Below, one piece after another: positions 19,230 to 29,082 of a stretch of DNA of 64,000 nt (positions within the stretch are counted from its first letter, which is position 1; the number at the start of each line of letters is the position of its first letter). The notes beneath the pieces are model-generated. The model did no database searches, was not told where the DNA came from, and worked only from the letters and a program-made list of their open reading frames with translations. The translations under genes were made by a program, and so were the position numbers. This DNA is from an uncultured Paracoccaceae bacterium (GTDB lineage: Bacteria > Pseudomonadota > Alphaproteobacteria > Rhodobacterales > Rhodobacteraceae). The stretch is taken from contig CANNFA010000003.1 of the NCBI GenBank assembly GCA_947503765.1, positions 124,001 to 188,000 of the forward strand. Reading direction: 5' to 3'.

Positions 19230-19649
19230 ATGCGAACCGCGCGCGTGTCGATCCTGCCCGGCTGGCTTGCCCTGTGCGGGCTTTCGGCCTGCGCCGCGAC
19301 CGGGCCGGATCCGGATGCAGGCGTCGAAAAGGCGCCGTTCCGGCCCGATTACCGCGGCATCGAGACGCGGCTGCTGGAGGACGATCTGGTGGGTTTCAAC
19401 GTCACCATGGCCGGCGCGCGGAGCAATGACGACGTGGCCGCCTACGCGGAATGCGCGGCGGCGCAATATGCGCTGATCCGGGGCTACGGCTTTGCGCGAC
19501 ATGTGCGCACAAATGTGGCCGAAGAGGGTGGTCTTTGGCGGGGAGATGCGGTTTACACCATCTCACCGGCCCTGCCGCGCGGACTGAGCACGATTGATGC
19601 CGAAGTCACGGTGGCGAACTGCGCGGAAACGGGCATACCGACGGTGTGA
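19230..19649 (+). CDS. Putative lipoprotein between nuoG and nuoH (unrecognised)
   Basis: A 139-residue protein starting 2 nt after nuoG. The signal region '[17 protein letters not shown]' contains a lipobox (LSAC), predicting a lipid-anchored periplasmic protein. The mature part includes '[30 protein letters not shown]' (key: [11 protein letters not shown]) and '[17 protein letters not shown]', with two Cys besides the lipobox Cys. No family is recognised. It is the second lipoprotein in the operon and is not obviously related in sequence to the one at 16101. Its stop lies 8 nt before nuoH. Confidence 0.75.
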   Translation: MRTARVSILPGWLALCGLSACAATGPDPDAGVEKAPFRPDYRGIETRLLEDDLVGFNVTMAGARSNDDVAAYAECAAAQYALIRGYGFARHVRTNVAEEGGLWRGDAVYTISPALPRGLSTIDAEVTVANCAETGIPTV

Positions 19650-19657
19650 GTGGACAT

Positions 19658-20695
19658 ATGGCAGACTTCTTTTCGACCGGTCTCGGGATCTTCGTCATCA
19701 TCCTGGCGCAAAGCCTGCTGATGGCGATCTACCTGCTGCTGACCGCCTATTTCATCCTCTATGCCGACCGGAAGATCTGGGCCGCCGTGCAGATTCGGCG
19801 CGGGCCCAACGTGGTGGGCGTGTTCGGCCTGCTGCAATCGGCGGCGGACATGCTGAAACTGGTGCTCAAGGAAATCATCGTGCCGGCGGGCGCCGACCGG
19901 ACGGTGTTCTTTCTTGCGCCGCTCCTGGCCTTTTCGCTGCCGATGGCGGCCTGGGCGGTGATTCCGTTCAACGAGACCTGGCTGCTGGCCGATCTCAACG
20001 TGGCGATCCTGTACGTTCTCGCGATCTCGTCGCTGGAAGTGTACGGCGTGATCATGGGCGGCTGGGCGTCGAACTCCAAGTATCCGTTCCTCGGCAGCCT
20101 GCGATCCGCGGCGCAGATGATCTCCTACGAGGTGTCGATCGGCTTCATCGTGATCGGGGTGGTGATTTCCACCGGGTCGCTGAATTTCGGTCAGATCGTC
20201 GCGGCGCAGGATGGCGGCTACGGGCTGTTCAGCTGGTACTGGCTGCCGCATTTCCCGATGGTGTTCCTGTTCTTCATCTCGGGGCTTGCCGAAACCAACC
20301 GCCCGCCCTTCGACCTGCCGGAGGCGGAATCGGAGCTGGTGGCGGGCTACCAGGTGGAATACTCGTCCACGCCGTTCCTGCTGTTCATGGCCGGCGAGTA
20401 TATCGCCATGTTCCTGATCTGCGCGCTGACCACGCTGCTGTTCTTCGGCGGCTGGCTGTCGCCGATCCCCGGCCTGCCGGACGGCGCGCTGTGGATGGTC
20501 GGCAAGATGCTGTTCCTCTTCTTCCTGTTCGCCATGGTGAAGGCGATCACCCCGCGCTACCGCTACGATCAGCTGATGCGGCTGGGCTGGAAGGTGTTCC
20601 TGCCGATGTCGCTGGCCTGGGTGGTGCTGGTGTCGTTCTTCGCCCATTTCGAGTTGTTCGGCGGCGCCTATGCCCGCTGGGCGGTCGGGGGCTGA
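19658..20695 (+). CDS. nuoH: NADH-quinone oxidoreductase subunit H
   Basis: Membrane subunit (345 residues, about eight helices) at the junction with the peripheral arm, lining the quinone tunnel. Family motifs are '[19 protein letters not shown]' and the acidic cytoplasmic loop '[18 protein letters not shown]'. The start is put at ATG 19658 (MADFF...), the form seen in relatives. A GTG at 19646, overlapping the previous stop, would add four residues. The ribosome binding site is weak, suggesting coupling to the upstream gene. Confidence 0.96.
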   Translation: MADFFSTGLGIFVIILAQSLLMAIYLLLTAYFILYADRKIWAAVQIRRGPNVVGVFGLLQSAADMLKLVLKEIIVPAGADRTVFFLAPLLAFSLPMAAWAVIPFNETWLLADLNVAILYVLAISSLEVYGVIMGGWASNSKYPFLGSLRSAAQMISYEVSIGFIVIGVVISTGSLNFGQIVAAQDGGYGLFSWYWLPHFPMVFLFFISGLAETNRPPFDLPEAESELVAGYQVEYSSTPFLLFMAGEYIAMFLICALTTLLFFGGWLSPIPGLPDGALWMVGKMLFLFFLFAMVKAITPRYRYDQLMRLGWKVFLPMSLAWVVLVSFFAHFELFGGAYARWAVGG

Positions 20696-20701
20696 TCGGG
20701 C

Positions 20702-21466
20702 ATGGGGGTCGATTACGTCCTGTTCGAACGGCTGGCTGAGCTGTCCACGCGCTGGACGCCCGAGGGGCGCAGCCTGGGGCTGGGGCGGCACAAGTTCCGT
20801 ATCGAGCCGAAATTCGCCGACCTCTACGAGCAGGCGCTGCAGCAGCACGGGCTTGGGCGCAAGCGGTCCATCTACCTTCAGGACGACCGCTATTACGAGA
20901 CGCTGATGCGCAAGCTCGGCTTCGGAGAGATCGAATCGCTGGATTTCTCCGACTACGAGGGCGCGGGCATCCTGCACGATCTGAACCGCCCGATCCCCGA
21001 GGATCTGGAAGGCGCGTTCGACTTCATCTTCGACGGCGGCACGATCGAGCATGTGTTCAACGTGCCCGTGGCGCTGGAGAACGTGTACCGGATGCTGAAA
21101 CCGGGGGGCCGGTTCGTGTCGGCGAACGGTTTCAACGGCTGGCCGGGGCACGGGCTGTACCAGTTCAGCCCGGAATTGGTGTACACGTTCTGGAAACGCA
21201 CCTGCAATTGCACCGTGCATTCCTGCCTGGGCATCCGCAAGATCCCGTCCGATCAATACGCCACCCCGCTCGAGCTGCCCGATCCGGCCGATCTGGGCCA
21301 CCGGCTGCGGCTGAAGGGCAGGGTGCCAAGCGGGCGGGTCTATCTGTATTACGAGGTCGAGAAGCGGCCGGATTCGGACTATGTTCCGGGCACGCTGCAA
21401 TCCGATTATGTCGCCCGCTGGAGCGGCCACGGCCAGGCCGGGCAGCACCGGGCGGAAGGAGGCTGA
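20702..21466 (+). CDS. SAM-dependent methyltransferase-like protein inserted between nuoH and nuoI
   Basis: A 254-residue protein with the second half of a class I methyltransferase fold. Residues 107-140 hold '[16 protein letters not shown]' (post-motif I acidic/aromatic region) and '[13 protein letters not shown]' (motif III). '[13 protein letters not shown]' follows. A normal Gly-rich motif I (GxGxG) is not clear; the corresponding stretch is '[18 protein letters not shown]'. Related sequences are common in surface-glycan clusters, so the substrate could be a sugar, but here it lies 6 nt after nuoH and 4 nt before nuoI. Methyltransferase-fold proteins act as complex I assembly factors in mitochondria (NDUFAF5, NDUFAF7), so such a role is a testable idea only. 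Confidence 0.8.
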   Translation: MGVDYVLFERLAELSTRWTPEGRSLGLGRHKFRIEPKFADLYEQALQQHGLGRKRSIYLQDDRYYETLMRKLGFGEIESLDFSDYEGAGILHDLNRPIPEDLEGAFDFIFDGGTIEHVFNVPVALENVYRMLKPGGRFVSANGFNGWPGHGLYQFSPELVYTFWKRTCNCTVHSCLGIRKIPSDQYATPLELPDPADLGHRLRLKGRVPSGRVYLYYEVEKRPDSDYVPGTLQSDYVARWSGHGQAGQHRAEGG

Positions 21467-21470
21467 GCCG

Positions 21471-21962
21471 ATGGCAATCGACTATAGACGCGCTGGCTGG
21501 TATTTCCTGCTCGGGGATTTCTTCCTCGGGTTCAAGGTGGGCTTCAAGTACTTCTTCAAGCCCAAGCCGACGCTGAACTACCCGCATGAAAAGGGCCAGC
21601 TGAGCCCGCGCTTTCGCGGCGAACACGCGCTGCGCCGCTATCCCAACGGCGAGGAACGCTGCATCGCCTGCAAGCTGTGCGAGGCGATCTGCCCCGCGCA
21701 GGCGATCACCATCGACGCCGAGCCGCGCGAGGATGGCAGCCGCCGCACCACGCGCTACGACATCGACATGACGAAATGCATCTATTGCGGCTTCTGCCAG
21801 GAAGCCTGCCCTGTGGATGCCATCGTCGAGGGGCCGAATTTCGAATTCGCCACCGAAACCCGCGAAGAGCTGTTCTACAACAAGGAAAAACTGCTGGAGA
21901 ACGGCGAACGCTGGGAGGCCGAGATCGCCCGCAACCTCGAACTGGACGCGCCGTACCGATGA
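21471..21962 (+). CDS. nuoI: NADH-quinone oxidoreductase subunit I
   Basis: The 23-kDa ferredoxin-like subunit with two [4Fe-4S] clusters (N6a, N6b). The 163-residue protein has two CxxCxxCxxxCP motifs: C64, C67, C70, C74 and C103, C106, C109, C113. An amphipathic N-terminal helix ('[21 protein letters not shown]', key residues WYFLLGDF) anchors it to the membrane. The start at 21471 has GGAAGGAGG upstream and is the usual MAIDYRR-type beginning. It overlaps the next gene by ATGA (21959-21962). Confidence 0.98.
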   Translation: MAIDYRRAGWYFLLGDFFLGFKVGFKYFFKPKPTLNYPHEKGQLSPRFRGEHALRRYPNGEERCIACKLCEAICPAQAITIDAEPREDGSRRTTRYDIDMTKCIYCGFCQEACPVDAIVEGPNFEFATETREELFYNKEKLLENGERWEAEIARNLELDAPYR

Positions 21963-22366
21963 CCGATCCGAAAAACCCGTTCGACGACCTGATGAAGCTG
22001 GGCCAGGGCTGGGCCGAGGCGATGGGCCCGGCGATGGAACAGTTCAGCCCCGCCGCGCTGGAAAAGATGTGGCCGACCATGCCCCGCGAGGTGATGGAAA
22101 CCTTCTGGGGCAACACGCATAATCCCGGCGGTCTGGGCGCCAAGGAAAAGCTGCTGCTCACGCTGCAGGGGCTGACCATCCTGGGCGCGCAGGCCGAGGC
22201 GCAGATCCGCCTGACGGTGCGCCACGCGGCCGAGGCGGGAGCGACCGAAAAGGAAATCACCGAAACCGTCGCGCTTGCGGGCATGTTCGGCGGCGCGCCG
22301 GCGATGAGCCGGGCGATGAACCTTGCCCGCGAGGTTCTGAGCGGCGGCACGGAGGGACAGGCATGA
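21959..22366 (+). CDS. Carboxymuconolactone decarboxylase (CMD)-like protein
   Basis: A 135-residue protein overlapping nuoI and nuoJ by ATGA at both ends. The helical part '[42 protein letters not shown]' (key: [19 protein letters not shown]) followed by '[19 protein letters not shown]' has the CMD/AhpD fold pattern. It contains no Cys at all, so it cannot have the CxxC peroxidase centre of AhpD and is not expected to reduce peroxide. True decarboxylase activity is also unsupported by context. The overlaps suggest that its synthesis is tied to that of complex I. Confidence 0.8.
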   Translation: MTDPKNPFDDLMKLGQGWAEAMGPAMEQFSPAALEKMWPTMPREVMETFWGNTHNPGGLGAKEKLLLTLQGLTILGAQAEAQIRLTVRHAAEAGATEKEITETVALAGMFGGAPAMSRAMNLAREVLSGGTEGQA

Positions 22367-22971
22367 CGGTCTTCGATTTCACCTTCTACCTTTTCGCCGC
22401 CGCCGTGATCGTCGGCGGCCTGTTCACCGTGGTCAGCCGCAACCCGGTGCATTCGGTGCTGTGGCTGATCCTGTCCTTCCTGTCCTCGGCGGGTCTGTTC
22501 GTTCTGCTGGGCGCGGAATTCGTCGCGATGCTGCTGATCATCGTCTATGTCGGCGCGGTGGCGGTATTGTTCCTGTTCGTGGTGATGATGCTGGATGTCG
22601 ATTTCGCCGAGCTCAAGGGCGAGATGGCGAAATACATGCCGCTGGCGCTGCTGATCGGGGTCGTGCTGCTGATGGAGCTGGGCCTCGTCTTCGGCGCCTG
22701 GACCTTTGCCGACGGCGCGCAGGGGCTGCGCATGGCACCCACGCCGGGCGACGTGCACAATACCGCCGCGCTGGGGCAGCTGGTCTATGACGATTATTTC
22801 CTGCTGTTCCAGATGGCCGGGCTGATCCTGCTGGTGGCGATGATCGGCGCGATCGTGCTGACCTTGCGGCACCGCACCTGGATCAAGCGGCAGGATGTGC
22901 TGGCGCAGATCTACCGCGATCCGGCCAAGGCGATGGAAGTGCGCGATGTCAAGCCGGGGCAGGGGTTGTGA
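22363..22971 (+). CDS. nuoJ: NADH-quinone oxidoreductase subunit J
   Basis: Membrane subunit of 202 residues with about five helices, part of the first proton-translocation unit with NuoK. The family's conserved helix is '[28 protein letters not shown]' (key: [16 protein letters not shown]), containing the pi-bulge region of helix 3. The start ATG overlaps the previous stop. It ends before a 36-nt gap that leads to a small membrane protein gene. Confidence 0.96.
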   Translation: MTVFDFTFYLFAAAVIVGGLFTVVSRNPVHSVLWLILSFLSSAGLFVLLGAEFVAMLLIIVYVGAVAVLFLFVVMMLDVDFAELKGEMAKYMPLALLIGVVLLMELGLVFGAWTFADGAQGLRMAPTPGDVHNTAALGQLVYDDYFLLFQMAGLILLVAMIGAIVLTLRHRTWIKRQDVLAQIYRDPAKAMEVRDVKPGQGL

Positions 22972-23007
22972 GATGCGCGCAGGGCGTCATCGCGGCGGGG
23001 CGGGCAG

Positions 23008-23133
23008 ATGAGCGGCATGGGTGCTCTCGGGCCGATACTGCCTTTGCTGGGCCTGGTGGCGCTTGTCATCGTGTCCGTCCGCAGGCGGCGCGAAAAGAAG
23101 AAACGGCTTGAGGATCGCAATGCCGGCAAATGA
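23008..23133 (+). CDS. Small single-span membrane protein between nuoJ and nuoK (unrecognised)
   Basis: A 41-residue frame: a short N-terminus, one hydrophobic helix 'ILPLLGLVALVIVSV' and a strongly charged tail 'RRRREKKKRLED'. This layout (one helix, basic cytoplasmic end) is typical of real small membrane proteins and unlikely to arise as a shadow frame. A GGGGCGGGC stretch just before the ATG is a poor ribosome binding site. Its 3' end overlaps the start of the exported protein gene (ATG at 23120) by 14 nt in another frame. It may be a supernumerary subunit or assembly aid; no family is recognised. Confidence 0.6.
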   Translation: MSGMGALGPILPLLGLVALVIVSVRRRREKKKRLEDRNAGK

Positions 23134-23641
23134 CCATATGACCTCGGCGCTTGCCGTGTTCGGCCTCGGGGCGTGCCTTGGCCTGCCGCAGGGCGCCGGC
23201 GCGCTGGAGCTGTCCGATTGCGACCGGGCGCTGCCGCCGATGGGCTATGCGTCCGAGACGCGGGCGACCGATCTTGGCGGCGGGCTGGTCAGCCATATCG
23301 CCGAGACGCGGGTGAACGGCGACGAAACGCGCCGCGTCGTGCTGACCCATTGCGCCAGCGGCCGCGAGATTTGGGCGATGTCGGCCTGCGCCGAAGCCTC
23401 GGCCGGGTTCTGCGCCAGCGGCACCCGCCCGATGGAGGCGCCCGACGCGGCCGCCGCGCTGCTGACACGCCTCGCCGCCTCGCGCGATCGGTTCACCCTG
23501 GCCCAGGTGCGCGCCCGTCTCGACGCCGCCGCGCTGGAGACCGGGGAAAGCACCCTGACCCGCGAAACATGCGGCTGCCGAGCGGCCTATCCGGGCCAGC
23601 GCAAGGGCAAGGCCCGCTTCAAGATGGAGTCCTGGAACTGA
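23120..23641 (+). CDS. Exported Cys-containing protein between nuoJ and nuoK (unrecognised)
   Basis: A 173-residue protein with an export signal ('[22 protein letters not shown]', quoted in part: [12 protein letters not shown]). The mature part has several Cys: 'SDCDRALPP', '[24 protein letters not shown]' (key: HCASGRE, SACAEA) and '[11 protein letters not shown]'. The Cys pattern suggests disulfides in the periplasm. The start may be ATG 23120 (GAGG 6 nt upstream) or ATG 23138. Its TGA shares one base with the nuoK ATG, so nuoK translation is probably coupled to it. No family is recognised. Confidence 0.75.
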   Translation: MPANDHMTSALAVFGLGACLGLPQGAGALELSDCDRALPPMGYASETRATDLGGGLVSHIAETRVNGDETRRVVLTHCASGREIWAMSACAEASAGFCASGTRPMEAPDAAAALLTRLAASRDRFTLAQVRARLDAAALETGESTLTRETCGCRAAYPGQRKGKARFKMESWN

Positions 23642-23946
23642 TGGTCGGACTGGAACATTACCTGGCGGTCGCCGCCGCCCTCTTCGTCATCGGCATTTTC
23701 GGCATCTTCCTGAACCGGAAGAACGTCATCATCCTGCTGATGTCCATCGAGCTGATCCTGCTGGCGGTGAACATCAACTTCGTTGCGTTCTCGGCCTATC
23801 TGAACGACATGATCGGGCAGGTGTTCACCCTGTTCGTGCTGACCGTCGCGGCCGCCGAGGCGGCGATCGGCCTGGCGATCCTGGTGTGCTTCTTCCGCAA
23901 CCGGGGCACGATCGACGTCGAAGACGTCAACATGATGAAGGGATAA
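23641..23946 (+). CDS. nuoK: NADH-quinone oxidoreductase subunit K
   Basis: A 101-residue membrane subunit with three helices, related to MrpC. It includes the conserved acidic residues used in proton transfer: Glu in '[17 protein letters not shown]' and in '[14 protein letters not shown]'. The start ATG shares an A with the preceding stop (TGATG). Length is normal for the family (about 100). Confidence 0.97.
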   Translation: MVGLEHYLAVAAALFVIGIFGIFLNRKNVIILLMSIELILLAVNINFVAFSAYLNDMIGQVFTLFVLTVAAAEAAIGLAILVCFFRNRGTIDVEDVNMMKG

Positions 23947-23952
23947 GGGCGC

Positions 23953-25986
23953 ATGGAACCGATCATCCTTTTCGCCCCGCTGCTGGGCGCGCTGATCTGC
24001 GGCTTCGGCTGGCGGCTGATCGGCGAATACGCGGCGCAGTGGACCGCGACCTTCCTGCTGTTCCTGGCCTGCATTCTCAGCTGGGCGGTGTTCTTCACCT
24101 TCGACGGCACGACGCAGCAGATCCCGATCTTCCGGTTCGTGGAAAGCGGCACGCTGTCGACCGAATGGTCGATCCGCATGGACCGGCTGACCGCGATCAT
24201 GCTGATCGTGGTGACCACGGTGTCGGCGCTGGTTCACCTGTATTCGTTCGGCTACATGGCCCATGACGAGAATTTCAAGGAAGGCGAAAGCTACCGGCCC
24301 CGGTTCTTCGCGTACCTGTCCTTCTTCACCTTCGCGATGCTGGCGCTGGTGACGGCGGACAACCTGATCCAGATGTTCTTTGGCTGGGAAGGGGTCGGCG
24401 TCGCGTCCTACCTGCTGATCGGCTTCTACTTCCGCAAGCCGAGCGCGGGGGCGGCGGCGATGAAGGCGTTCATCGTCAACCGGATCGGCGATTTCGCGTT
24501 CCTGCTGGGCATCTTCGCACTGTTCTTCCTGACCGACAGCGTCGATCTGGACATCATCTTTGCCGGCGCGCCGGAACTGGCCGGAACCAACCTGACCTTC
24601 CTGTGGACGGAATGGAACGCGGCGAACCTCGTGGGCGTGCTGCTGTTCGTCGGCGCGATGGGCAAGTCGGCGCAGCTGTTCCTGCACACCTGGCTGCCCG
24701 ACGCGATGGAAGGCCCGACGCCGGTCTCGGCGCTGATCCACGCGGCGACAATGGTGACGGCGGGCGTGTTCCTGGTCTGCCGGATGTCGCCGCTCTACGA
24801 ATTCGCGCCCGATGCCGCGGCGTTCATCGTGCTGATCGGGGCGACCACCGCCTTCTTCGCGGCGACGGTCGGGCTGGTGCAGAACGACATCAAGCGCGTG
24901 ATCGCCTATTCGACCTGTTCGCAGCTGGGCTACATGTTCGTGGCCGCCGGCGTCGGCGTCTACTCGGCGGCGATGTTCCACCTGTTCACGCATGCCTTCT
25001 TCAAGGCGATGCTGTTCCTCGGCGCCGGCTCGGTCATCACCGCGATGCATCACGAGCAGGACATGCGGAACTATGGCGGGTTGCGCAAGAAGATCCCCTA
25101 CACGTTCTGGGCGATGATGATCGGCACGCTGGCGATCACCGGCGTCGGCATCCCGCTGACCCAGATCGGCTTTGCCGGGTTCCTGTCGAAGGATGCCATC
25201 ATCGAGAGCGCGTTCGGCGCAAGCTCGGGCGTGGGCACCTATGCGTTCTGGATGCTGGTCATCTCGGCGGTCTTCACCAGCTTCTATTCCTGGCGGCTGA
25301 TGTTCATGACCTTCTTCGGCACGCCGCGCGGCGACAAGAAGGCCCATTCGCATGCCCATGAAAGCCCGATGACCATGCTGATCCCGCTGGGCGTGCTGGG
25401 GCTTGGCGCGGTGTTCGCGGGGATGATCTGGTTCGGCGCGTTCTTCGGCGATCACGACCGGGTCAACGAGTTCTACGGCGTGCCGGCGCATGCCGAGGCC
25501 CCGGCCGAGGGCGCGGCGGAAGAGACCGCCGCCGGCTGGACCCGCGGCGGCGGCGCGATCTACACCCACCCGGACAACCACGTGATGGACGACGCCCACC
25601 ATGCGCCGGTCTGGGTCAAGGTGTCGCCGTTCATCGCGATGCTGATCGGCCTGGCCGTGGCCTGGCTGTTCTACATCCGCGACACGTCGCTGCCGCGCAG
25701 GCTGGCGCAGAACCAGCGGCCGCTCTACCTGTTCCTGCTGAACAAGTGGTACTTCGACGAGATCTACGACTTCGTCTTCGTGCGGCCGGCGAAATGGCTG
25801 GGCGGCGCGCTGTGGCGGCGCGGCGATCAGGGCACGATCGACGGCTTCCTGAACGGGATGGCGATGGGCGTGGTGCCCTTCTTCACCCGCCTCGCGGGGC
25901 GGGCGCAGTCCGGCTACATCTTTACATATGCCTTCACCATGGTGCTGGGGATCGTGATCTTCATCACCTGGATCGTGCTGGGCTGA
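23953..25986 (+). CDS. nuoL: NADH-quinone oxidoreductase subunit L
   Basis: The distal antiporter-like proton pump of complex I (677 residues, about 15-16 helices). Conserved motifs are '[17 protein letters not shown]' (key Glu), '[19 protein letters not shown]' with the central Lys, and '[12 protein letters not shown]'. A C-terminal lateral helix region follows a His-rich hydrophilic loop around residues 500-555 ('[16 protein letters not shown]', 'DDAHHAP'). Length is close to the long, Paracoccus-type NuoL (about 700). It begins 6 nt after nuoK. Confidence 0.97.
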   Translation: MEPIILFAPLLGALICGFGWRLIGEYAAQWTATFLLFLACILSWAVFFTFDGTTQQIPIFRFVESGTLSTEWSIRMDRLTAIMLIVVTTVSALVHLYSFGYMAHDENFKEGESYRPRFFAYLSFFTFAMLALVTADNLIQMFFGWEGVGVASYLLIGFYFRKPSAGAAAMKAFIVNRIGDFAFLLGIFALFFLTDSVDLDIIFAGAPELAGTNLTFLWTEWNAANLVGVLLFVGAMGKSAQLFLHTWLPDAMEGPTPVSALIHAATMVTAGVFLVCRMSPLYEFAPDAAAFIVLIGATTAFFAATVGLVQNDIKRVIAYSTCSQLGYMFVAAGVGVYSAAMFHLFTHAFFKAMLFLGAGSVITAMHHEQDMRNYGGLRKKIPYTFWAMMIGTLAITGVGIPLTQIGFAGFLSKDAIIESAFGASSGVGTYAFWMLVISAVFTSFYSWRLMFMTFFGTPRGDKKAHSHAHESPMTMLIPLGVLGLGAVFAGMIWFGAFFGDHDRVNEFYGVPAHAEAPAEGAAEETAAGWTRGGGAIYTHPDNHVMDDAHHAPVWVKVSPFIAMLIGLAVAWLFYIRDTSLPRRLAQNQRPLYLFLLNKWYFDEIYDFVFVRPAKWLGGALWRRGDQGTIDGFLNGMAMGVVPFFTRLAGRAQSGYIFTYAFTMVLGIVIFITWIVLG

Positions 25987-26001
25987 GCGGGGGACAGAGT
26001 G

Positions 26002-27576
26002 ATGGACAACATCCTTTCCATGATCACCTTCATCCCGCTCCTCGGGGCGGCGATCCTTGCGCTGTTCCTGCGCGGCGACGATGCGGCGGCGCAGAAGAAC
26101 GCGAAATGGCTGGCCTTGATCGCCACCACGATCACCTTCGTGATCTCGCTCTTCCTGATCGCGCAGTTCGATCCCGCCAATACCGGGTTCCAGTTCGTGG
26201 AAGAGCGTGAATGGCTGGCCGGGCTGACCTACAAGGTCGGGGTCGACGGGATCAGCGTGCTGTTCGTGATGCTGACCACGTTCCTGATGCCGCTGACGAT
26301 CCTGGCTTGCTGGGGCGTGACCCACCGCGTCAAGGAATACATGATCGCCTTCCTGGTGCTCGAGACGCTGATGGTCGGCGTGTTCGTCGCGCTGGACCTG
26401 ATCCTGTTCTACCTGTTCTTCGAGGGGCAGCTGATCCCGATGTTCCTGATCATCGGGATCTGGGGCGGCAAGGACCGCATCTACGCCTCGTTCAAGTTCT
26501 TCCTCTACACCTTCTTCGGGTCGGTCCTGATGCTGGTGGCGATCATCGCCATGTTCGTCGATGCGGGCACCACCGACATTCCCACGCTGCTGTCGCACAG
26601 CTTCGGGTCGGACACGTTCAGCCTGCTGGGGGTGCAGGTCATCGGCGGGATGCAGACGCTGATGTGGATCGCGTTCTTCGCGTCCTTCGCCGTCAAGATG
26701 CCGATGTGGCCGGTCCATACCTGGCTGCCCGACGCGCACGTCCAGGCACCGACCGCCGGCTCGGTGGTGCTGGCGGCGATCCTGCTGAAGATGGGCGGCT
26801 ACGGGTTCCTGCGGTTCAGCCTGCCGATGTTCCCGGTCGCGTCCGACATCCTTGCGCCGCTGGTGCTGTGGCTGTCGGCCATCGCCATCGTCTATACCTC
26901 GCTGGTGGCGCTGGCGCAGACCGACATGAAAAAGCTGATCGCCTACTCGTCGGTCGCCCATATGGGCTATGTCACCGCCGGCATCTTCGCGGCGAACCAG
27001 CAGGGCGTCGACGGCGCGATCTTCCAGATGCTCAGCCACGGCTTCGTGTCGGGGGCGCTGTTCCTGATCGTCGGCGTGATCTATGACCGGATGCACACCC
27101 GCGAGATCGACGCCTATGGCGGCCTGGTCGCGCGGATGCCGGCCTATGCGCTGATCTTCATGCTGTTCACCATGGCCAATGTCGGCCTGCCGGGCACGTC
27201 GGGCTTTGTCGGCGAATTCCTGACGCTGATGGGCATCTTCCAGGTCAACACCTGGGTCGCCGTGGTCGCCACCACGGGCGTCATCCTCAGCGCGGGCTAT
27301 GCGCTGTGGCTGTACCGCCGGGTGGTGATGGGCGATCTGATCAAGGAAAGCCTGCGCTCGATCCGCGACCTGACCCGGCGCGAAAAGGTGATCTTCGCGC
27401 CGCTGGTGGCGATGACGCTGCTGCTGGGCGTGTACCCGGCGCTGGTCACCGACATCATCGGCCCCTCGGTCGAGGCGCTCATCACCGACAACCGGGCCGC
27501 GGTGGCCGCGTGGGACGGCGGCGGCGCCGCCACCACGCTCGCCGAAAACGCGCCCACCCAAGAGACGGGGCACTGA
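26002..27576 (+). CDS. nuoM: NADH-quinone oxidoreductase subunit M
   Basis: Antiporter-like proton pump subunit (524 residues, about 14 helices). Typical motifs are '[20 protein letters not shown]' (key Glu), '[18 protein letters not shown]' and '[16 protein letters not shown]'. ATG at 26002 is chosen; a GTG directly before it would add one residue. The last 25 residues are Ala/Gly-rich. The gene lies 15 nt after nuoL and 3 nt before nuoN. Confidence 0.97.
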   Translation: MDNILSMITFIPLLGAAILALFLRGDDAAAQKNAKWLALIATTITFVISLFLIAQFDPANTGFQFVEEREWLAGLTYKVGVDGISVLFVMLTTFLMPLTILACWGVTHRVKEYMIAFLVLETLMVGVFVALDLILFYLFFEGQLIPMFLIIGIWGGKDRIYASFKFFLYTFFGSVLMLVAIIAMFVDAGTTDIPTLLSHSFGSDTFSLLGVQVIGGMQTLMWIAFFASFAVKMPMWPVHTWLPDAHVQAPTAGSVVLAAILLKMGGYGFLRFSLPMFPVASDILAPLVLWLSAIAIVYTSLVALAQTDMKKLIAYSSVAHMGYVTAGIFAANQQGVDGAIFQMLSHGFVSGALFLIVGVIYDRMHTREIDAYGGLVARMPAYALIFMLFTMANVGLPGTSGFVGEFLTLMGIFQVNTWVAVVATTGVILSAGYALWLYRRVVMGDLIKESLRSIRDLTRREKVIFAPLVAMTLLLGVYPALVTDIIGPSVEALITDNRAAVAAWDGGGAATTLAENAPTQETGH

Positions 27577-27579
27577 GAC

Positions 27580-29019
27580 ATGACCTCTGCCGATTTCCAA
27601 ATCCTGCTGCCCGAGATCGTCCTGGCGCTCTATTCGATGGCCGCGCTGATGTTCGCGGTCTATACCGGCAAGGACAAGACCGCGCCGATGCTCACCTGGG
27701 GCACGGCGGGCCTGATGCTGATCCTCGCGGTCTATATCGGGCTGAACGGGGCGGGGGCGCATACCGCCTTCGGCGGGCTGTTCGTCGATGACGCCTTCTC
27801 GCGCTTTGCCAAGATCGTCATCCTGGTGTCCACCGCCGCGGTGCTGGCGATGGGGCGGGATTACATGACCCGGCGCGATCTGTCGCGCTTCGAATATCCG
27901 CTGCTCGTGGCGCTGTCCTCGGTCGGCATGATGGTCATGGTGTCGGCCGGCGACCTGATGGTCCTGTATATGGGGCTCGAGCTGAGCTCGCTGGCGCTAT
28001 ACGTGCTGGCGGCGTTCCGGCGCGACAGCGTGAAATCGACCGAGGCGGGGCTGAAATACTTCGTGCTGGGCGCGCTGGCCTCGGGGATGCTGCTTTACGG
28101 CGCGTCGCTGACCTACGGCTTTGCCGGCACCACGCAGTTTTCCGGCATCATCACCGCCGCGACCGAGGGCGCGCTGCCGCTGGGCCTGCTGTTCGGGCAG
28201 GTATTCCTGATCTCCGGGCTGGCGTTCAAGGTGTCGGCGGTGCCGTTCCATGTCTGGACGCCGGATGTCTACGAGGGCGCGCCGACCCCGGTCACCGCCT
28301 TCTTCGCCACCGCCCCCAAGATCGCGGCCATGGCGCTTTTCGCGCGGCTGATGCACGACGCGTTCGGCCATGTCGTCGGCGACTGGTCGCAGATCGTGGC
28401 GCTGCTGTCGGTGGCGTCGATGTTCTTCGGCGCCGTGGGCGGGATCGGGCAGCGCGACTTCAAGCGGCTGATGGCCTATTCGTCGATCAGCCATATGGGC
28501 TTTGCGCTGATCGGGCTGGCGGCCGGCACCATCTTCGGCGTGCAGGCGATGCTGATCTACATGGCGATCTACGTGGTGATGAATGTCGGCACCTTCGCCT
28601 TCATCCTGTCGATGAGCCGGGATGGCCGGGTGATCACCGACATCCGGTCGGTCAACAACTACGCCGCGCACGAGCCGGGCAAGGCGCTGGCGATGCTGAT
28701 CCTGCTGTTCAGCCTGGCGGGTGTGCCGCCGCTGGTCGGCTTTTTCGGCAAGTACTACGTACTGCGCGCGGCGGTCGACGCCAACATGGTGTGGCTGGCT
28801 GTGGCCGGCGTGGTGGCCAGCGTGATCAGCGCGTTCTACTACCTGCGCATCGTCTACTACATGTATTTCGGCGACGAGGGCGACACGCTGGATACCGGCA
28901 TGGCCGCACCGCAATGGGCGCTGCTGATGGCCTCGGCGGCACTGATGCTGCTGGGCGTCATCAACCTGTTCGGCATCGAGGGTCCGGCGGCAGCGGCGGC
29001 GGCGGCCCTTGTCAACTGA
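27580..29019 (+). CDS. nuoN: NADH-quinone oxidoreductase subunit N
   Basis: Antiporter-like proton pump subunit closest to NuoK (479 residues, about 14 helices). Motifs include '[17 protein letters not shown]' (key Glu), '[18 protein letters not shown]' and '[16 protein letters not shown]'. It is the last nuo gene, so all 14 subunits A to N are present and in the standard order. Two GC hairpins without a T-run follow, and then birA. Confidence 0.97.
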   Translation: MTSADFQILLPEIVLALYSMAALMFAVYTGKDKTAPMLTWGTAGLMLILAVYIGLNGAGAHTAFGGLFVDDAFSRFAKIVILVSTAAVLAMGRDYMTRRDLSRFEYPLLVALSSVGMMVMVSAGDLMVLYMGLELSSLALYVLAAFRRDSVKSTEAGLKYFVLGALASGMLLYGASLTYGFAGTTQFSGIITAATEGALPLGLLFGQVFLISGLAFKVSAVPFHVWTPDVYEGAPTPVTAFFATAPKIAAMALFARLMHDAFGHVVGDWSQIVALLSVASMFFGAVGGIGQRDFKRLMAYSSISHMGFALIGLAAGTIFGVQAMLIYMAIYVVMNVGTFAFILSMSRDGRVITDIRSVNNYAAHEPGKALAMLILLFSLAGVPPLVGFFGKYYVLRAAVDANMVWLAVAGVVASVISAFYYLRIVYYMYFGDEGDTLDTGMAAPQWALLMASAALMLLGVINLFGIEGPAAAAAAALVN

Positions 29020-29027
29020 TCCGGGCA

Positions 29028-29071
29028 CCGGCCTTCGGGCCGGCCGGGAGGCCCCGGAGCAGGTCCGGGGC
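29028..29071 (+). promoter_or_regulatory. Two consecutive GC hairpins between nuoN and birA
   Basis: Hairpin 1 is CCGGCC-TTCG-GGCCGG (29028-29043), with a stable UUCG-type loop. Hairpin 2 is GCCCCGGA-GCAGG-TCCGGGGC (29051-29071). Neither is followed by a T-run. Hairpin 2 ends right at the AGGG (29072-29075) that serves birA. They may give partial termination, RNA processing or 3'-end protection of the nuo mRNA, and may limit birA translation. Confidence 0.45.
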
Positions 29072-29082
29072 AGGGTCTTCTC

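Noticed and set aside
22973-23011. A 12-codon frame directly after nuoJ
   Set aside because: Too short to support; the 41-residue frame starting at 23008 is more convincing.
23587-27762. A 1391-codon open frame on the minus strand opposite nuoK-nuoN
   Set aside because: It lies antisense to four well-supported genes and its product is His/Arg/Gln/Asp-rich without domains, as expected for an antisense frame in very GC-rich DNA.
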